Below are positions 31,882 through 37,964 of a stretch of DNA of 64,000 bases, in pieces. Position numbers and translations under genes: made by a program. Numbering within the stretch: position 1 is the stretch's first letter; each line of letters begins with the position of its first letter. The notes under the pieces are model-generated. The model worked only from the letters and a program-made list of their open reading frames with translations. It did no database searches and was not told where the DNA came from. The DNA lies in the NCBI RefSeq assembly GCF_022026155.1, contig NZ_CP085041.1, positions 962,306 to 1,026,305 on the forward strand, read 5' to 3'. This stretch comes from Dissulfurimicrobium hydrothermale. GTDB lineage: Bacteria > Desulfobacterota > Dissulfuribacteria > Dissulfuribacterales > Sh68.

Positions 31882-31935
31882 ATTGTCAATATTTTTTAAA
31901 AAATTTTTATATATTTTATAAAGTCTATCATAATG

Positions 31936-31979
31936 GCGCAAAATGATCCCTTGATTTTTTAAAAAGGATCATTTTGCGC
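31936..31979. repeat. 14-bp inverted repeat with AT-rich loop
   Basis: GCGCAAAATGATCC (31936-31949) and GGATCATTTTGCGC (31966-31979) are perfect complements around a 16-base loop containing a T6A5 stretch. On the plus strand a T-rich stretch follows. It could be an operator, a terminator of leftward-originating antisense RNA, or the relic of a small mobile element. Confidence 0.85.
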
Positions 31980-32045
31980 TATATTTTTTATATAAAATGC
32001 AAATTAAATTGTAAAGTTCAGTTGCCAAATATTAAATTAACAAAA

Positions 32046-32065
32046 TGTAACATATTATTTTTACA
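32046..32065. promoter_or_regulatory. TGTAA-N10-TTACA dyad
   Basis: A short inverted repeat just upstream of the rightward promoter at 32072. It resembles the size of regulator half-sites, but could be chance in AT-rich DNA. Confidence 0.3.
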
Positions 32066-32071
32066 ATAAAA

Positions 32072-32102
32072 TTGTCATAAATAAACTGTCATAAGTTATA
32101 AA
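32072..32102 (+). promoter_or_regulatory. Candidate MerR-type promoter with 19-bp spacer
   Basis: TTGTCA (32072-32077) and TATAAA (32097-32102) are 19 bases apart. An over-long 19-20 base spacer is the hallmark of promoters activated by MerR-family proteins. The repeat TGTCATAA occurs twice here. It points towards the small membrane protein and NrfD genes. Confidence 0.45.
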
Positions 32103-32112
32103 ATTATAAAAA

Positions 32113-32126
32113 GGTATCCATCTTGC
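32113..32126 (+). promoter_or_regulatory. Alternative sigma-54-like -24/-12 element
   Basis: GG (32113-32114), 10 bases, then GC (32125-32126) within TTGCA. The -12 half matches well and the -24 half (AGGTAT) poorly. A sigma-54 activator gene lies nearby at 29145, which keeps the idea alive. Confidence 0.25.
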
Positions 32127-32197
32127 AATTTATATAAAACAAAGGACAAAAAAAACGAAAATGAGCCATAGATGAATTGGCTGAAAGGAGCCGAAAA

Positions 32198-32437
32198 ATG
32201 AGCGCCCTGACACTATTAGTCCAAAAAATAAATTTATATCTGAAAGATAGTCCGAGAGACAATACACAGACAAAAGATACAGAGGCTTTTAATTTCAGCG
32301 AGGCCTTTTGGTTCACTACGACATTTCTCCTTTTCCTTGCGCTCGGGCCTTTTTCGGCAATCGCTGTGGTCTTTGGGGTACTTTCCCTGGCCGGGAAGGG
32401 TGATGAAGGCAATGTACCATGTGAAGACTGCAATTAA
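32198..32437 (+). CDS. Small membrane protein preceding the NrfD-like gene
   Basis: A 79-aa protein I do not recognise. ATG 32198 has AAGGAG 7 bases upstream and is preferred over the frame opening at 32177. After a polar N-terminal half comes a long hydrophobic stretch (FWFTTTFLLFLALGPFSAIAVVFGVLSL), enough for one long or two short helices, and the end is GNVPCEDCN with a CxxC pair. It lies 33 bases before the NrfD gene, which has its own strong ribosome-binding site. It may be an accessory subunit, with the CxxC as a metal or redox site (inference). Confidence 0.75.
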   Translation: MSALTLLVQKINLYLKDSPRDNTQTKDTEAFNFSEAFWFTTTFLLFLALGPFSAIAVVFGVLSLAGKGDEGNVPCEDCN

Positions 32438-32470
32438 AAAATGAGAAAATAAATCTTAAGGAGGAAAAAG

Positions 32471-33658
32471 ATGGACACGACAAACGTATCGATCGGCTCA
32501 TTGGCTGAACAAAGGATGGCCAGCCCTGTGGTCAACAAACTCACACTGCTGTCATTCTTGCTGATGGCGGCCGGCCTGGGGACAGGCGTAGCTGGCTTTT
32601 TTGTAGGGCATCAGCATCTCTATGCGGTTACAAGAGATGTGCCGTGGGGGATTCTGATTTCTACCTATGCATTTTTCGCGATTACATCCACCGGACTCTG
32701 CCTGTTGGCAGCTATAGGCCATGCCTTCGGCGGGACCCCGGTGGCCCAGTTGGGGAACAGAGCGGTCTATCTCTCTATCATAACGATACTCTCTGCCTTT
32801 TCAGTCATCGGTCTTGAGCTTGAGAGCCCGTGGCGTATGCTTGTTTACAACGTAATCTCGCCCAATCTTACATCCAACATCTGGTGGATGGGTACACTTT
32901 ATGGCCTTGCCGTGGGCTGTATGTTCATCGAATTTATTGCCATATTAACGGGTAGGCTGGGCATGGCGTTGGCTATCGGTGCATTGGGTGCCTTGTCCGA
33001 AGTGGGTGCCAATACGAATCTGGGAGCTGTATTTGCAACACTCACCGCCCGCCCGTTCTGGTACGGGGCGCAGCTTCCGGTCTATTTCCTGTGTGCGGCG
33101 GTCATGTCAGGCGCAGCTGCAATAATACTTTTCACCTATTTGTCCTATAGGCTTAGGGGCGAAGAGGTAGACGATGGCACAATGTCGGGTATACGGAGTG
33201 CAGGCAAGGTGCTTCTTTTGACCATCTTTCTCCTGGCGGTGGCTACTGTGTGGAGAATCCTATCTCTATATACTGGAGGCTCCGAAGAAGGCATAATTGC
33301 CACAAATAACCTGCTTTATGGGCCTCTTTCTACCAATTTCTGGCTTTTTGAAACGGCGATTGGCATTGTGATCCCAATGGTCATCCTTGTCTTTACCCAA
33401 ATAAAGAGCATGCCTGCTATGGCGGCGGCTTCCCTCATGGTCCTTATAGGCGGTTTTTTTCAGAGGTATGACTTGGTGGTTGCAGGCCAACAGGTCCCCC
33501 TCTTTTACGGGTGGGATAATCTGCCGAGTTATGTGGGTTATGCGCCGTCTGCAGGCGAGCTTATGGTAGTCATGGGTGGCATAGGTCTTACTATGACAGG
33601 CTTCTTTATCGGAGAGAGGTTGTTTGGTAAGCTGTTCCGCCAGGCAGGACATCATTAA
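32471..33658 (+). CDS. nrfD: NrfD/PsrC-family quinone-interacting membrane protein
   Basis: A 395-aa integral membrane protein with about ten helices, related to NrfD/PsrC/HybB. The start of the family fold, DVPWGILISTYAFFAITSTG, is clear, followed by a conserved-looking ELESPWRM and SNIWWMGTLYG. Such proteins exchange electrons with the quinone pool and normally work with an Fe-S subunit and a molybdopterin or other catalytic subunit. Neither is encoded here, so this copy is an orphan. AAGGAGG lies 6 bases before the ATG. Sulfur or polysulfide chemistry is plausible but not shown. Confidence 0.88.
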   Translation: MDTTNVSIGSLAEQRMASPVVNKLTLLSFLLMAAGLGTGVAGFFVGHQHLYAVTRDVPWGILISTYAFFAITSTGLCLLAAIGHAFGGTPVAQLGNRAVYLSIITILSAFSVIGLELESPWRMLVYNVISPNLTSNIWWMGTLYGLAVGCMFIEFIAILTGRLGMALAIGALGALSEVGANTNLGAVFATLTARPFWYGAQLPVYFLCAAVMSGAAAIILFTYLSYRLRGEEVDDGTMSGIRSAGKVLLLTIFLLAVATVWRILSLYTGGSEEGIIATNNLLYGPLSTNFWLFETAIGIVIPMVILVFTQIKSMPAMAAASLMVLIGGFFQRYDLVVAGQQVPLFYGWDNLPSYVGYAPSAGELMVVMGGIGLTMTGFFIGERLFGKLFRQAGHH

Positions 33659-33728
33659 CTCTTAAATAGACAAATAGACAAGGTTCGGGCCTGGATAATC
33701 GGCGATTGCCCTGAAACGGCATGATGAG

Positions 33729-33757
33729 CAAGGGGTCCTTAAAATAAGGACCCCTTG
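33729..33757 (+). terminator. Strong hairpin between the NrfD and merR2 genes
   Basis: CAAGGGGTCCTT (33729-33740), loop AAAAT, AAGGACCCCTTG (33746-33757): 12 perfect pairs. No T run follows, so it may be a partial terminator, a processing site that sets expression of merR2, or a protein-binding site. Confidence 0.5.
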
Positions 33758-33809
33758 TAGAGATTAGGATTGCGTATAAAAAGACTGAAAAAGATTTCGG
33801 GCAGGCGAC

Positions 33810-33839
33810 GTCACAGAGATAAGGGTCACAGAGATAAGG
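33810..33839 (+). repeat. Tandem duplication of 15 bp before merR2
   Basis: GTCACAGAGATAAGG occurs twice with no gap. The second copy supplies the AAGG that probably acts as the merR2 ribosome-binding site. Confidence 0.9.
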
Positions 33840-33844
33840 ATGGT

Positions 33845-34264
33845 ATGCACATGGTCACAATGACAGAAGAGGTCCAAAAAAGGTCGAGACACATTGACGA
33901 TACAGGGTCAGGTCCCGTTGAAACGGAACTTTGGCAGCCCATTGATAATGTAGATCCGGACAAGCCTATCTTTTCCATCGGGGCTGCGTCAGCCATGCTG
34001 GAGGTCCATCCTCGAACGCTTCGCATCTATGAAGAGGAGGAATTGATAAGGCCGACGAGACGTGGCCAGCGACGTTATTATTCCCTTAATGACATACAGT
34101 GGATAACATGCCTGAGGTCGATGATACACGACCACGGGGTTAGCATAGCCGGTCTCAAGAAACTGTTGCAGTATACAGCCTGTTGGAATATAGTGAAATG
34201 CCCTATGGAAAAGAGGAAGGTATGTACGGCCTATCATTCACTGGGCCTACTCCATGACAGGTAG
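33845..34264 (+). CDS. MerR-family regulator with C-x5-C-x7-C motif (paralogue 2)
   Basis: A 139-aa paralogue of the gene at 31465. The HTH region has FSIGAASAMLEVHPRTLRIYE, EELIRP, RRYYSLNDIQWITC and SIAGLKKLLQ. The end has ACWNIVKCPMEKRKVC, the same C-x5-C-x7-C spacing as paralogue 1. The N-terminus is longer and polar. ATG 33845 or 33851 follows AAGGA; an upstream TTG at 33770 is less likely. It lies after the NrfD gene and a hairpin, and 8 bases before a tiny membrane-protein ORF. Two paralogues flanking the operon may compete for the same operator. Confidence 0.85.
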   Translation: MHMVTMTEEVQKRSRHIDDTGSGPVETELWQPIDNVDPDKPIFSIGAASAMLEVHPRTLRIYEEEELIRPTRRGQRRYYSLNDIQWITCLRSMIHDHGVSIAGLKKLLQYTACWNIVKCPMEKRKVCTAYHSLGLLHDR

Positions 34265-34272
34265 GTTCTTTT

Positions 34273-34416
34273 ATGCAAGACATCCTGTTGCTCATCTTTA
34301 TTGTCATCGTATGGTTCGGTATCAACCGCTGGCTGCTTCCAAGGTTTGGTGTACCCACCTGAGCTGCCCCTTCTTGCGAGATCGGGTCTCGGTCTAAAAA
34401 GAAAGACAAAAGATAA
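34273..34416 (+). CDS. Candidate small membrane selenoprotein (UGA read-through)
   Basis: ATG 34273 has AGG 7 bases upstream and begins 8 bases after merR2. The first 29 codons give one membrane helix (DILLLIFIVIVWFGINRWLL) and then PRFGVPT, up to TGA at 34360. If TGA is read as selenocysteine, the frame continues U-A-A-P-S-C (U30, C35) and a basic tail (SRSKKKDKR) to TAA at 34414, 47 residues in all. A hairpin of SECIS type begins 8 bases after TGA. The U-x4-C pair could form a selenenylsulfide at the membrane face. Without read-through it is a 29-aa membrane peptide. Selenium use is supported by yedF only. Confidence 0.5.
34371..34403 (+). promoter_or_regulatory. Candidate bacterial SECIS hairpin
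   Basis: Lower stem TTCTT (34371-34375) with AAGAA (34399-34403), an internal loop, upper stem CGAGA (34377-34381) with TCTCG (34387-34391), and apical loop TCGGG. The apical loop begins 20 bases after the TGA. A T-G wobble pair would leave a CGG loop with G near its start, as bacterial SECIS elements prefer. Confidence 0.45.
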
Positions 34417-34430
34417 ATATAATGGCTGGA

Positions 34431-35006
34431 TTACCCTAGGTCCAGAATACGTCTTCTTAAGGTATCTATCCCCTCTCCGGTGCGCGCCGAGGTCAAGAGG
34501 GGGGTCTCTGTAAGCGAAGGCAAGGCGCGCATGATCGTCTTTATCTGTGCCGTCCTTTTGGGTTGGGATAGCTTGTCAGCCTTGTTTAGTACAACCAGGG
34601 CGTTGATCCTAAGGGCGCTGAGATAATCCAGGAGCTGTATATCCATCTGGTCAGGCATCCGTCTTATGTCAAAGATGCAGACAACCGTCTTGATGTTTCG
34701 TCTTGATTTAAGATATTGTTCGATCAAGGTCTTCCATTTGACCTGGATCTCTTTGGGTGCCTTTGCAAATCCATAACCTGGTAAATCGACGAAGAATATC
34801 CGCTCGTTTGCCAAAAAGAAATTTATGGTCTGTGTAAAACCAGGCATCGAGCTCACTTTTACCAGGCTGTGTCTGGACGAGACGGCATTTATAATAGAAG
34901 ACTTTCCAGCGTTTGAACGGCCTGCAAATACTATTTCAGGGAGGCGCGCAGGCGGAAATTCCGAGACGGAATATGCGCTTTTTATAAATTCAATCTTTGT
35001 TATTAT
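34431..35006 (-). CDS. engB: Ribosome-biogenesis GTPase EngB (YsxC), non-standard start
   Basis: An essential-type GTPase of 191 aa for large-subunit assembly. It has G1 GRSNAGKSS, G3 DLPGYGFAK, G4 NKADKL and G5 SARTGEG. The only ATG (34856) or GTG starts would delete the G1 loop. The frame upstream is open with family-like sequence (IEFIKSAYSVSEFPPARLPEIV) up to a TAG at 35012, and contains no ATG, GTG or TTG. An ATA at 35006 lies 8 bases after GAGGTG and would give M-I-T-K-I-E-F-I-K-S, like other EngB starts. A sequence error is the other explanation. It follows hisG by 41 bases. Confidence 0.85.
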   Translation of the reverse strand: MITKIEFIKSAYSVSEFPPARLPEIVFAGRSNAGKSSIINAVSSRHSLVKVSSMPGFTQTINFFLANERIFFVDLPGYGFAKAPKEIQVKWKTLIEQYLKSRRNIKTVVCIFDIRRMPDQMDIQLLDYLSALRINALVVLNKADKLSQPKRTAQIKTIMRALPSLTETPLLTSARTGEGIDTLRRRILDLG

Positions 35007-35047
35007 ATCCTACCCACCTCTGTCACGTTTTTCGATCCATATTATCT

Positions 35048-35920
35048 TTATATTACTTTGTTGAGCGAATATTCAATGATCCCTTCAGCACCAGCGGCCC
35101 TAAGCCTTGGGATGAGCTCTCTTACTTCTGTTTCATTGATGACGGTCTCTATGGAGCACCAATTCTGATCATAGAGCGGTGATACCGTAGGTGCGTTGAG
35201 GCTTGGTAGGACCTCGATAATTGCCTTTATATTGGCGACGGGAACGTTCATTTTGAGCCCTACCAGCCTATCGGCCCTGAGCGCTCCTTGAAGGAGCATG
35301 GCGATCTGTTCTATTTTTTGCCGCTTCCATGCATCTTCCCATGCGCGTCTGTTGCATATGAGTTGCGGATTTGATTCCATGAGATCAGCGATTATGGCAA
35401 GGCCGTGGGCGCGTATTGTACTCCCTGTCTCCGTAACTTCAACTATGGCGTCTGCCAGACCTGATACTACTTTCGCCTCGGTTGCCCCCCATGAAAATTC
35501 CACCTGCACGTTTACTCCATGTTCGGCAAAATAGCGTCTAGTAAAGTTAACGAGCTCGGTCGCTATTTTTTTGCCTTCCAGGTCTTTTATGGAGCGGTAG
35601 GGCGCCTCCCGCGGCACGGCAAGGACCCATCTGGCTGGGCGCTTGCTTACCTTTGAATATATAAGATCCGCCACTATGTGTACATCGGAGTCGTTTTCGA
35701 GTATCCAATCACGGCCTGTGATCCCTGCATCCATGACCCCTTGCTCCACGTAACGGGACATCTCCTGGGCCCTGCAGATGCTGCATGATATTTCAGGGTC
35801 GTCTATGTCAGGGAAATAGCTTCTGTTATGAACGTCTATCCGCCAGCCTGACTTGGCAAAGAGGTCTATCGTGGCTTTTTCGAGGCTGCCTTTTGGGATT
35901 CCAAGCTTAAGTATGTTCAC
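35048..35920 (-). CDS. hisG: ATP phosphoribosyltransferase, long form HisG
   Basis: First enzyme of histidine synthesis, 290 aa. It has [11 protein letters not shown] at the N-terminus, [13 protein letters not shown], the PRPP-binding [24 protein letters not shown] and a C-terminal regulatory domain (about 215-290) that makes it the long, histidine-feedback-inhibited form, which needs no HisZ. It overlaps hisI by 4 bases. Together they are the only histidine genes here, so the pathway is split across the genome. Confidence 0.95.
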   Translation of the reverse strand: MNILKLGIPKGSLEKATIDLFAKSGWRIDVHNRSYFPDIDDPEISCSICRAQEMSRYVEQGVMDAGITGRDWILENDSDVHIVADLIYSKVSKRPARWVLAVPREAPYRSIKDLEGKKIATELVNFTRRYFAEHGVNVQVEFSWGATEAKVVSGLADAIVEVTETGSTIRAHGLAIIADLMESNPQLICNRRAWEDAWKRQKIEQIAMLLQGALRADRLVGLKMNVPVANIKAIIEVLPSLNAPTVSPLYDQNWCSIETVINETEVRELIPRLRAAGAEGIIEYSLNKVI

Positions 35921-36303
35921 TTCGCATATATCTCCTTTGGATCAAAGACCAGCTTACCGACCGTCATCAGGCCACCATCATTTACCATATGATGAAAACA
36001 ACTTTTAAACCCGGTGTGGCAGGCCGCTCCCCCGATCTGTTCCACCTTTACGAGAATGGCGTCATAATCACAGTCTACATATGCCTCTTTGAGTATCTGT
36101 ATGTGCCCAGACGTCTCGCCCTTCAGCCAGAGCTTGCCCCTTGACCGGCTCCAGTAATGCACATGTCCTGTCTCAAGGGTCTTTTCCCATGCGAGACGGT
36201 TCATGTAGGCCAGCATTAATACCTCGCCGGTCAGCCAATCCTGGGCGATTACGGGCAGGAGTCCGCCGCCCTTGTCAAAGTCAAGTTCAAGTGCCTTTTT
36301 CAT
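35917..36303 (-). CDS. hisI: Phosphoribosyl-AMP cyclohydrolase HisI
   Basis: Third step of histidine synthesis, 128 aa, without a fused HisE domain. It has the [23 protein letters not shown] core, [19 protein letters not shown] and the metal-binding [13 protein letters not shown], plus C-rich CHTG and CFHH segments. It is translated just before hisG with a 4-base overlap (ATGA). Confidence 0.95.
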   Translation of the reverse strand: MKKALELDFDKGGGLLPVIAQDWLTGEVLMLAYMNRLAWEKTLETGHVHYWSRSRGKLWLKGETSGHIQILKEAYVDCDYDAILVKVEQIGGAACHTGFKSCFHHMVNDGGLMTVGKLVFDPKEIYAK

Positions 36304-36335
36304 GGGACGGTTTTTAATAATTTCAGCTGGTCATG

Positions 36336-36479
36336 TCAAGGTCCCTTATTGATGCTACTGGCGCCATTTGAGCCCACCACGCCGTTGGCCACAATTGGAC
36401 AAACAGGATAGCCTGCCGGCAATGCAGTAGTCAGGACAACGACTACCAATGGGAAATGTTTCTTCAGTTTGTTATTCAT
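36336..36479 (-). CDS. Possible small secreted or membrane peptide
   Basis: A 47-codon ORF between cutA and hisI. The N-terminus looks like a signal peptide or membrane helix (MNNKLKKHFPLVVVVLTTAL), followed by PAGYPVCPIV and a Gly/Ser/Asn-rich end. No ribosome-binding site is clear. It could be a remnant of a longer membrane protein. Treat as doubtful. Confidence 0.25.
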   Translation of the reverse strand: MNNKLKKHFPLVVVVLTTALPAGYPVCPIVANGVVGSNGASSINKGP

Positions 36480-36495
36480 TGTCGAGGAAAATCTC

Positions 36496-36831
36496 TTAAT
36501 CTCTTGTTATCTCTATTACCCAGTCTTTATAAGCGGCAAGGGCCTCGATTACAGGGATGGCTATGATCTGCGGGACTTCATACGGGTGTAAGTTCAAGAT
36601 CGCACGCTCGATCTCTTTGTAGTTTCTGGCCGGGGCCTTTATTGCGCACTGCCATTCCTCTGAAGACTGGATCGCCCCTTTCCACCAATAAAAACTTGAT
36701 ATAGGCCCGCTTATCTGTGCGCAGGCACACAAGCGCCTTTCGACCAGGTGCTCTGCTATGCATCTTGCGTCATCCTTGCTTTCAGTGGTAGTTATTATCT
36801 TTATCAGACCTTCTTTGTCTTTCATGTCCAT
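36496..36831 (-). CDS. cutA: CutA divalent-cation tolerance protein
   Basis: A 111-aa protein of the CutA family, small trimers with a ferredoxin-like fold. It has the conserved ITTTESKDDARCIAEHLVERRLCACAQI, SFYWWKGAIQSSEEWQ and HPYEVPQIIAIPV. ATG 36831 follows GGAGGTGA by 6-7 bases and is better than the upstream ATG at 36846. The name comes from copper tolerance in E. coli; the true role is unsettled. It is transcribed away from purQ. Confidence 0.94.
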   Translation of the reverse strand: MDMKDKEGLIKIITTTESKDDARCIAEHLVERRLCACAQISGPISSFYWWKGAIQSSEEWQCAIKAPARNYKEIERAILNLHPYEVPQIIAIPVIEALAAYKDWVIEITRD

Positions 36832-36958
36832 TGTGGTCACCTCCATAATGGTCAGTGAGTTGTTTTTATTGTAAAGATGATAATGTACTATAGCAAAAAC
36901 AGATTCTATTGTGAAATTTTGATTGGAAAACTGTTTGGAATAATTATTGAGGATAAAA

Positions 36959-37783
36959 ATGGCGGCTAAGGTAAAAGTGATCGTGGTTACTGGTTACGGG
37001 ACCAATTGTGAGAGAGAGATGGCCCATGCCTCAAGGCTTGCTGGCGCCGATCAGGTTGATATCGTCCATTTAAGCGATCTGCTCGATGGCACGGTAAGTC
37101 TTGGCAGATATCAGTTTCTGAACTTGCCAGGAGGATTTCTGGACGGCGACAACCTCGGCTCCGCTCAGGTTGGGGCGCACAGGCTCAAATATGCCAGGGT
37201 AAAGGGGTCTGGTGAGCGACTCATGGACCAGTTTCTGCGATTTGTAAGGGACGGCGGGCTTATTCTTGGTGTCTGCAATGGGTTTCAGCTCCTTGTGAAA
37301 GCAGGATTGCTGCCAGGATTTGATGGCAACTATGAAGAACGGGTTACAAGCCTCACCTATAACGATTCAGGGAGGTTTGAAGACCGTTGGGTCACGTGCA
37401 AGGTTGTGAGGGAGAGTCCGTGTATATTTACAAGGGGCATGGAAACGCTCGAGCTGCCGGTTAGGCACGGTGAAGGTAAGTTTGTGACGCTCGATCAGAC
37501 GATAAGGGATAGGCTGGTGAGAGAATGCCTTGTGGCTATGCAATATATTTCACCCGTCACCAACGAGCCGACAGGGGAGTACCCTTACAATCCTAATGGA
37601 TCAGAGCTGGCAGTTGCCGGTGTATGTGACCCTACAGGGCGCATCTTTGGGCTTATGCCGCATCCCGAGGCCTTTAATCACAGAACGAACCACCCAAGGT
37701 GGACAAGATGTGATCTGCCTGAAGAAGGCGCAGGGATCGCCATATTCAGAAACGCAGTTGAATATATTCGTGATAATCTATGA
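36959..37783 (+). CDS. purQ: Phosphoribosylformylglycinamidine synthase glutaminase PurQ
   Basis: A 274-aa class I glutamine amidotransferase that delivers ammonia to PurSL (15435). It has VTGYGTNCEREMA at the N-terminus, the nucleophile Cys in LGVCNGFQLLVKAG and the catalytic His-x-Glu in GLMPHPEAF. It is longer than B. subtilis PurQ (about 227 aa) and resembles the variant paired with purSL fusions. ATG 36959 follows TTGAGGA. The gene stands apart from purSL by about 20 kb. Confidence 0.94.
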   Translation: MAAKVKVIVVTGYGTNCEREMAHASRLAGADQVDIVHLSDLLDGTVSLGRYQFLNLPGGFLDGDNLGSAQVGAHRLKYARVKGSGERLMDQFLRFVRDGGLILGVCNGFQLLVKAGLLPGFDGNYEERVTSLTYNDSGRFEDRWVTCKVVRESPCIFTRGMETLELPVRHGEGKFVTLDQTIRDRLVRECLVAMQYISPVTNEPTGEYPYNPNGSELAVAGVCDPTGRIFGLMPHPEAFNHRTNHPRWTRCDLPEEGAGIAIFRNAVEYIRDNL

Positions 37784-37964
37784 TAGAGACCATCTAGGGT
37801 CTATTTTGTCATTTTTGTAGTAGGTAGATGGCTGGAATTCAGCAAACAAAAGTAAGCGGTATATCTTCGTTTTTGTTGGATGGTGGATCAAGACTATATC
37901 TATATTGGCCGTATATGGTAATGGAATCTGTTTTGTAGCCCGACACCTTAATGTCAAGGTCTTT

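Larger units (their letters stand above)
31813..32197. other. AT-rich divergent control region of merR1 and the NrfD operon
   Basis: About 385 bases, far richer in A and T than its neighbours. I see no gene. It holds a 19-bp palindrome, a 14-bp inverted repeat, a TGTAA/TTACA dyad and two possible promoters towards the right, each listed separately. Such a density of dyads suits a regulated divergent promoter. Confidence 0.7.

Noticed and set aside
31813-32197. AT-rich region as a replication origin
   Set aside because: No DnaA-box cluster and no dnaA/dnaN or parAB neighbours; the dyads are better explained as regulator sites.
34301-34513. A 70-codon plus-strand ORF over the engB end
   Set aside because: It overlaps engB and the better-supported short ORF at 34273, and looks like random sequence (Arg/Ser/Leu-rich).
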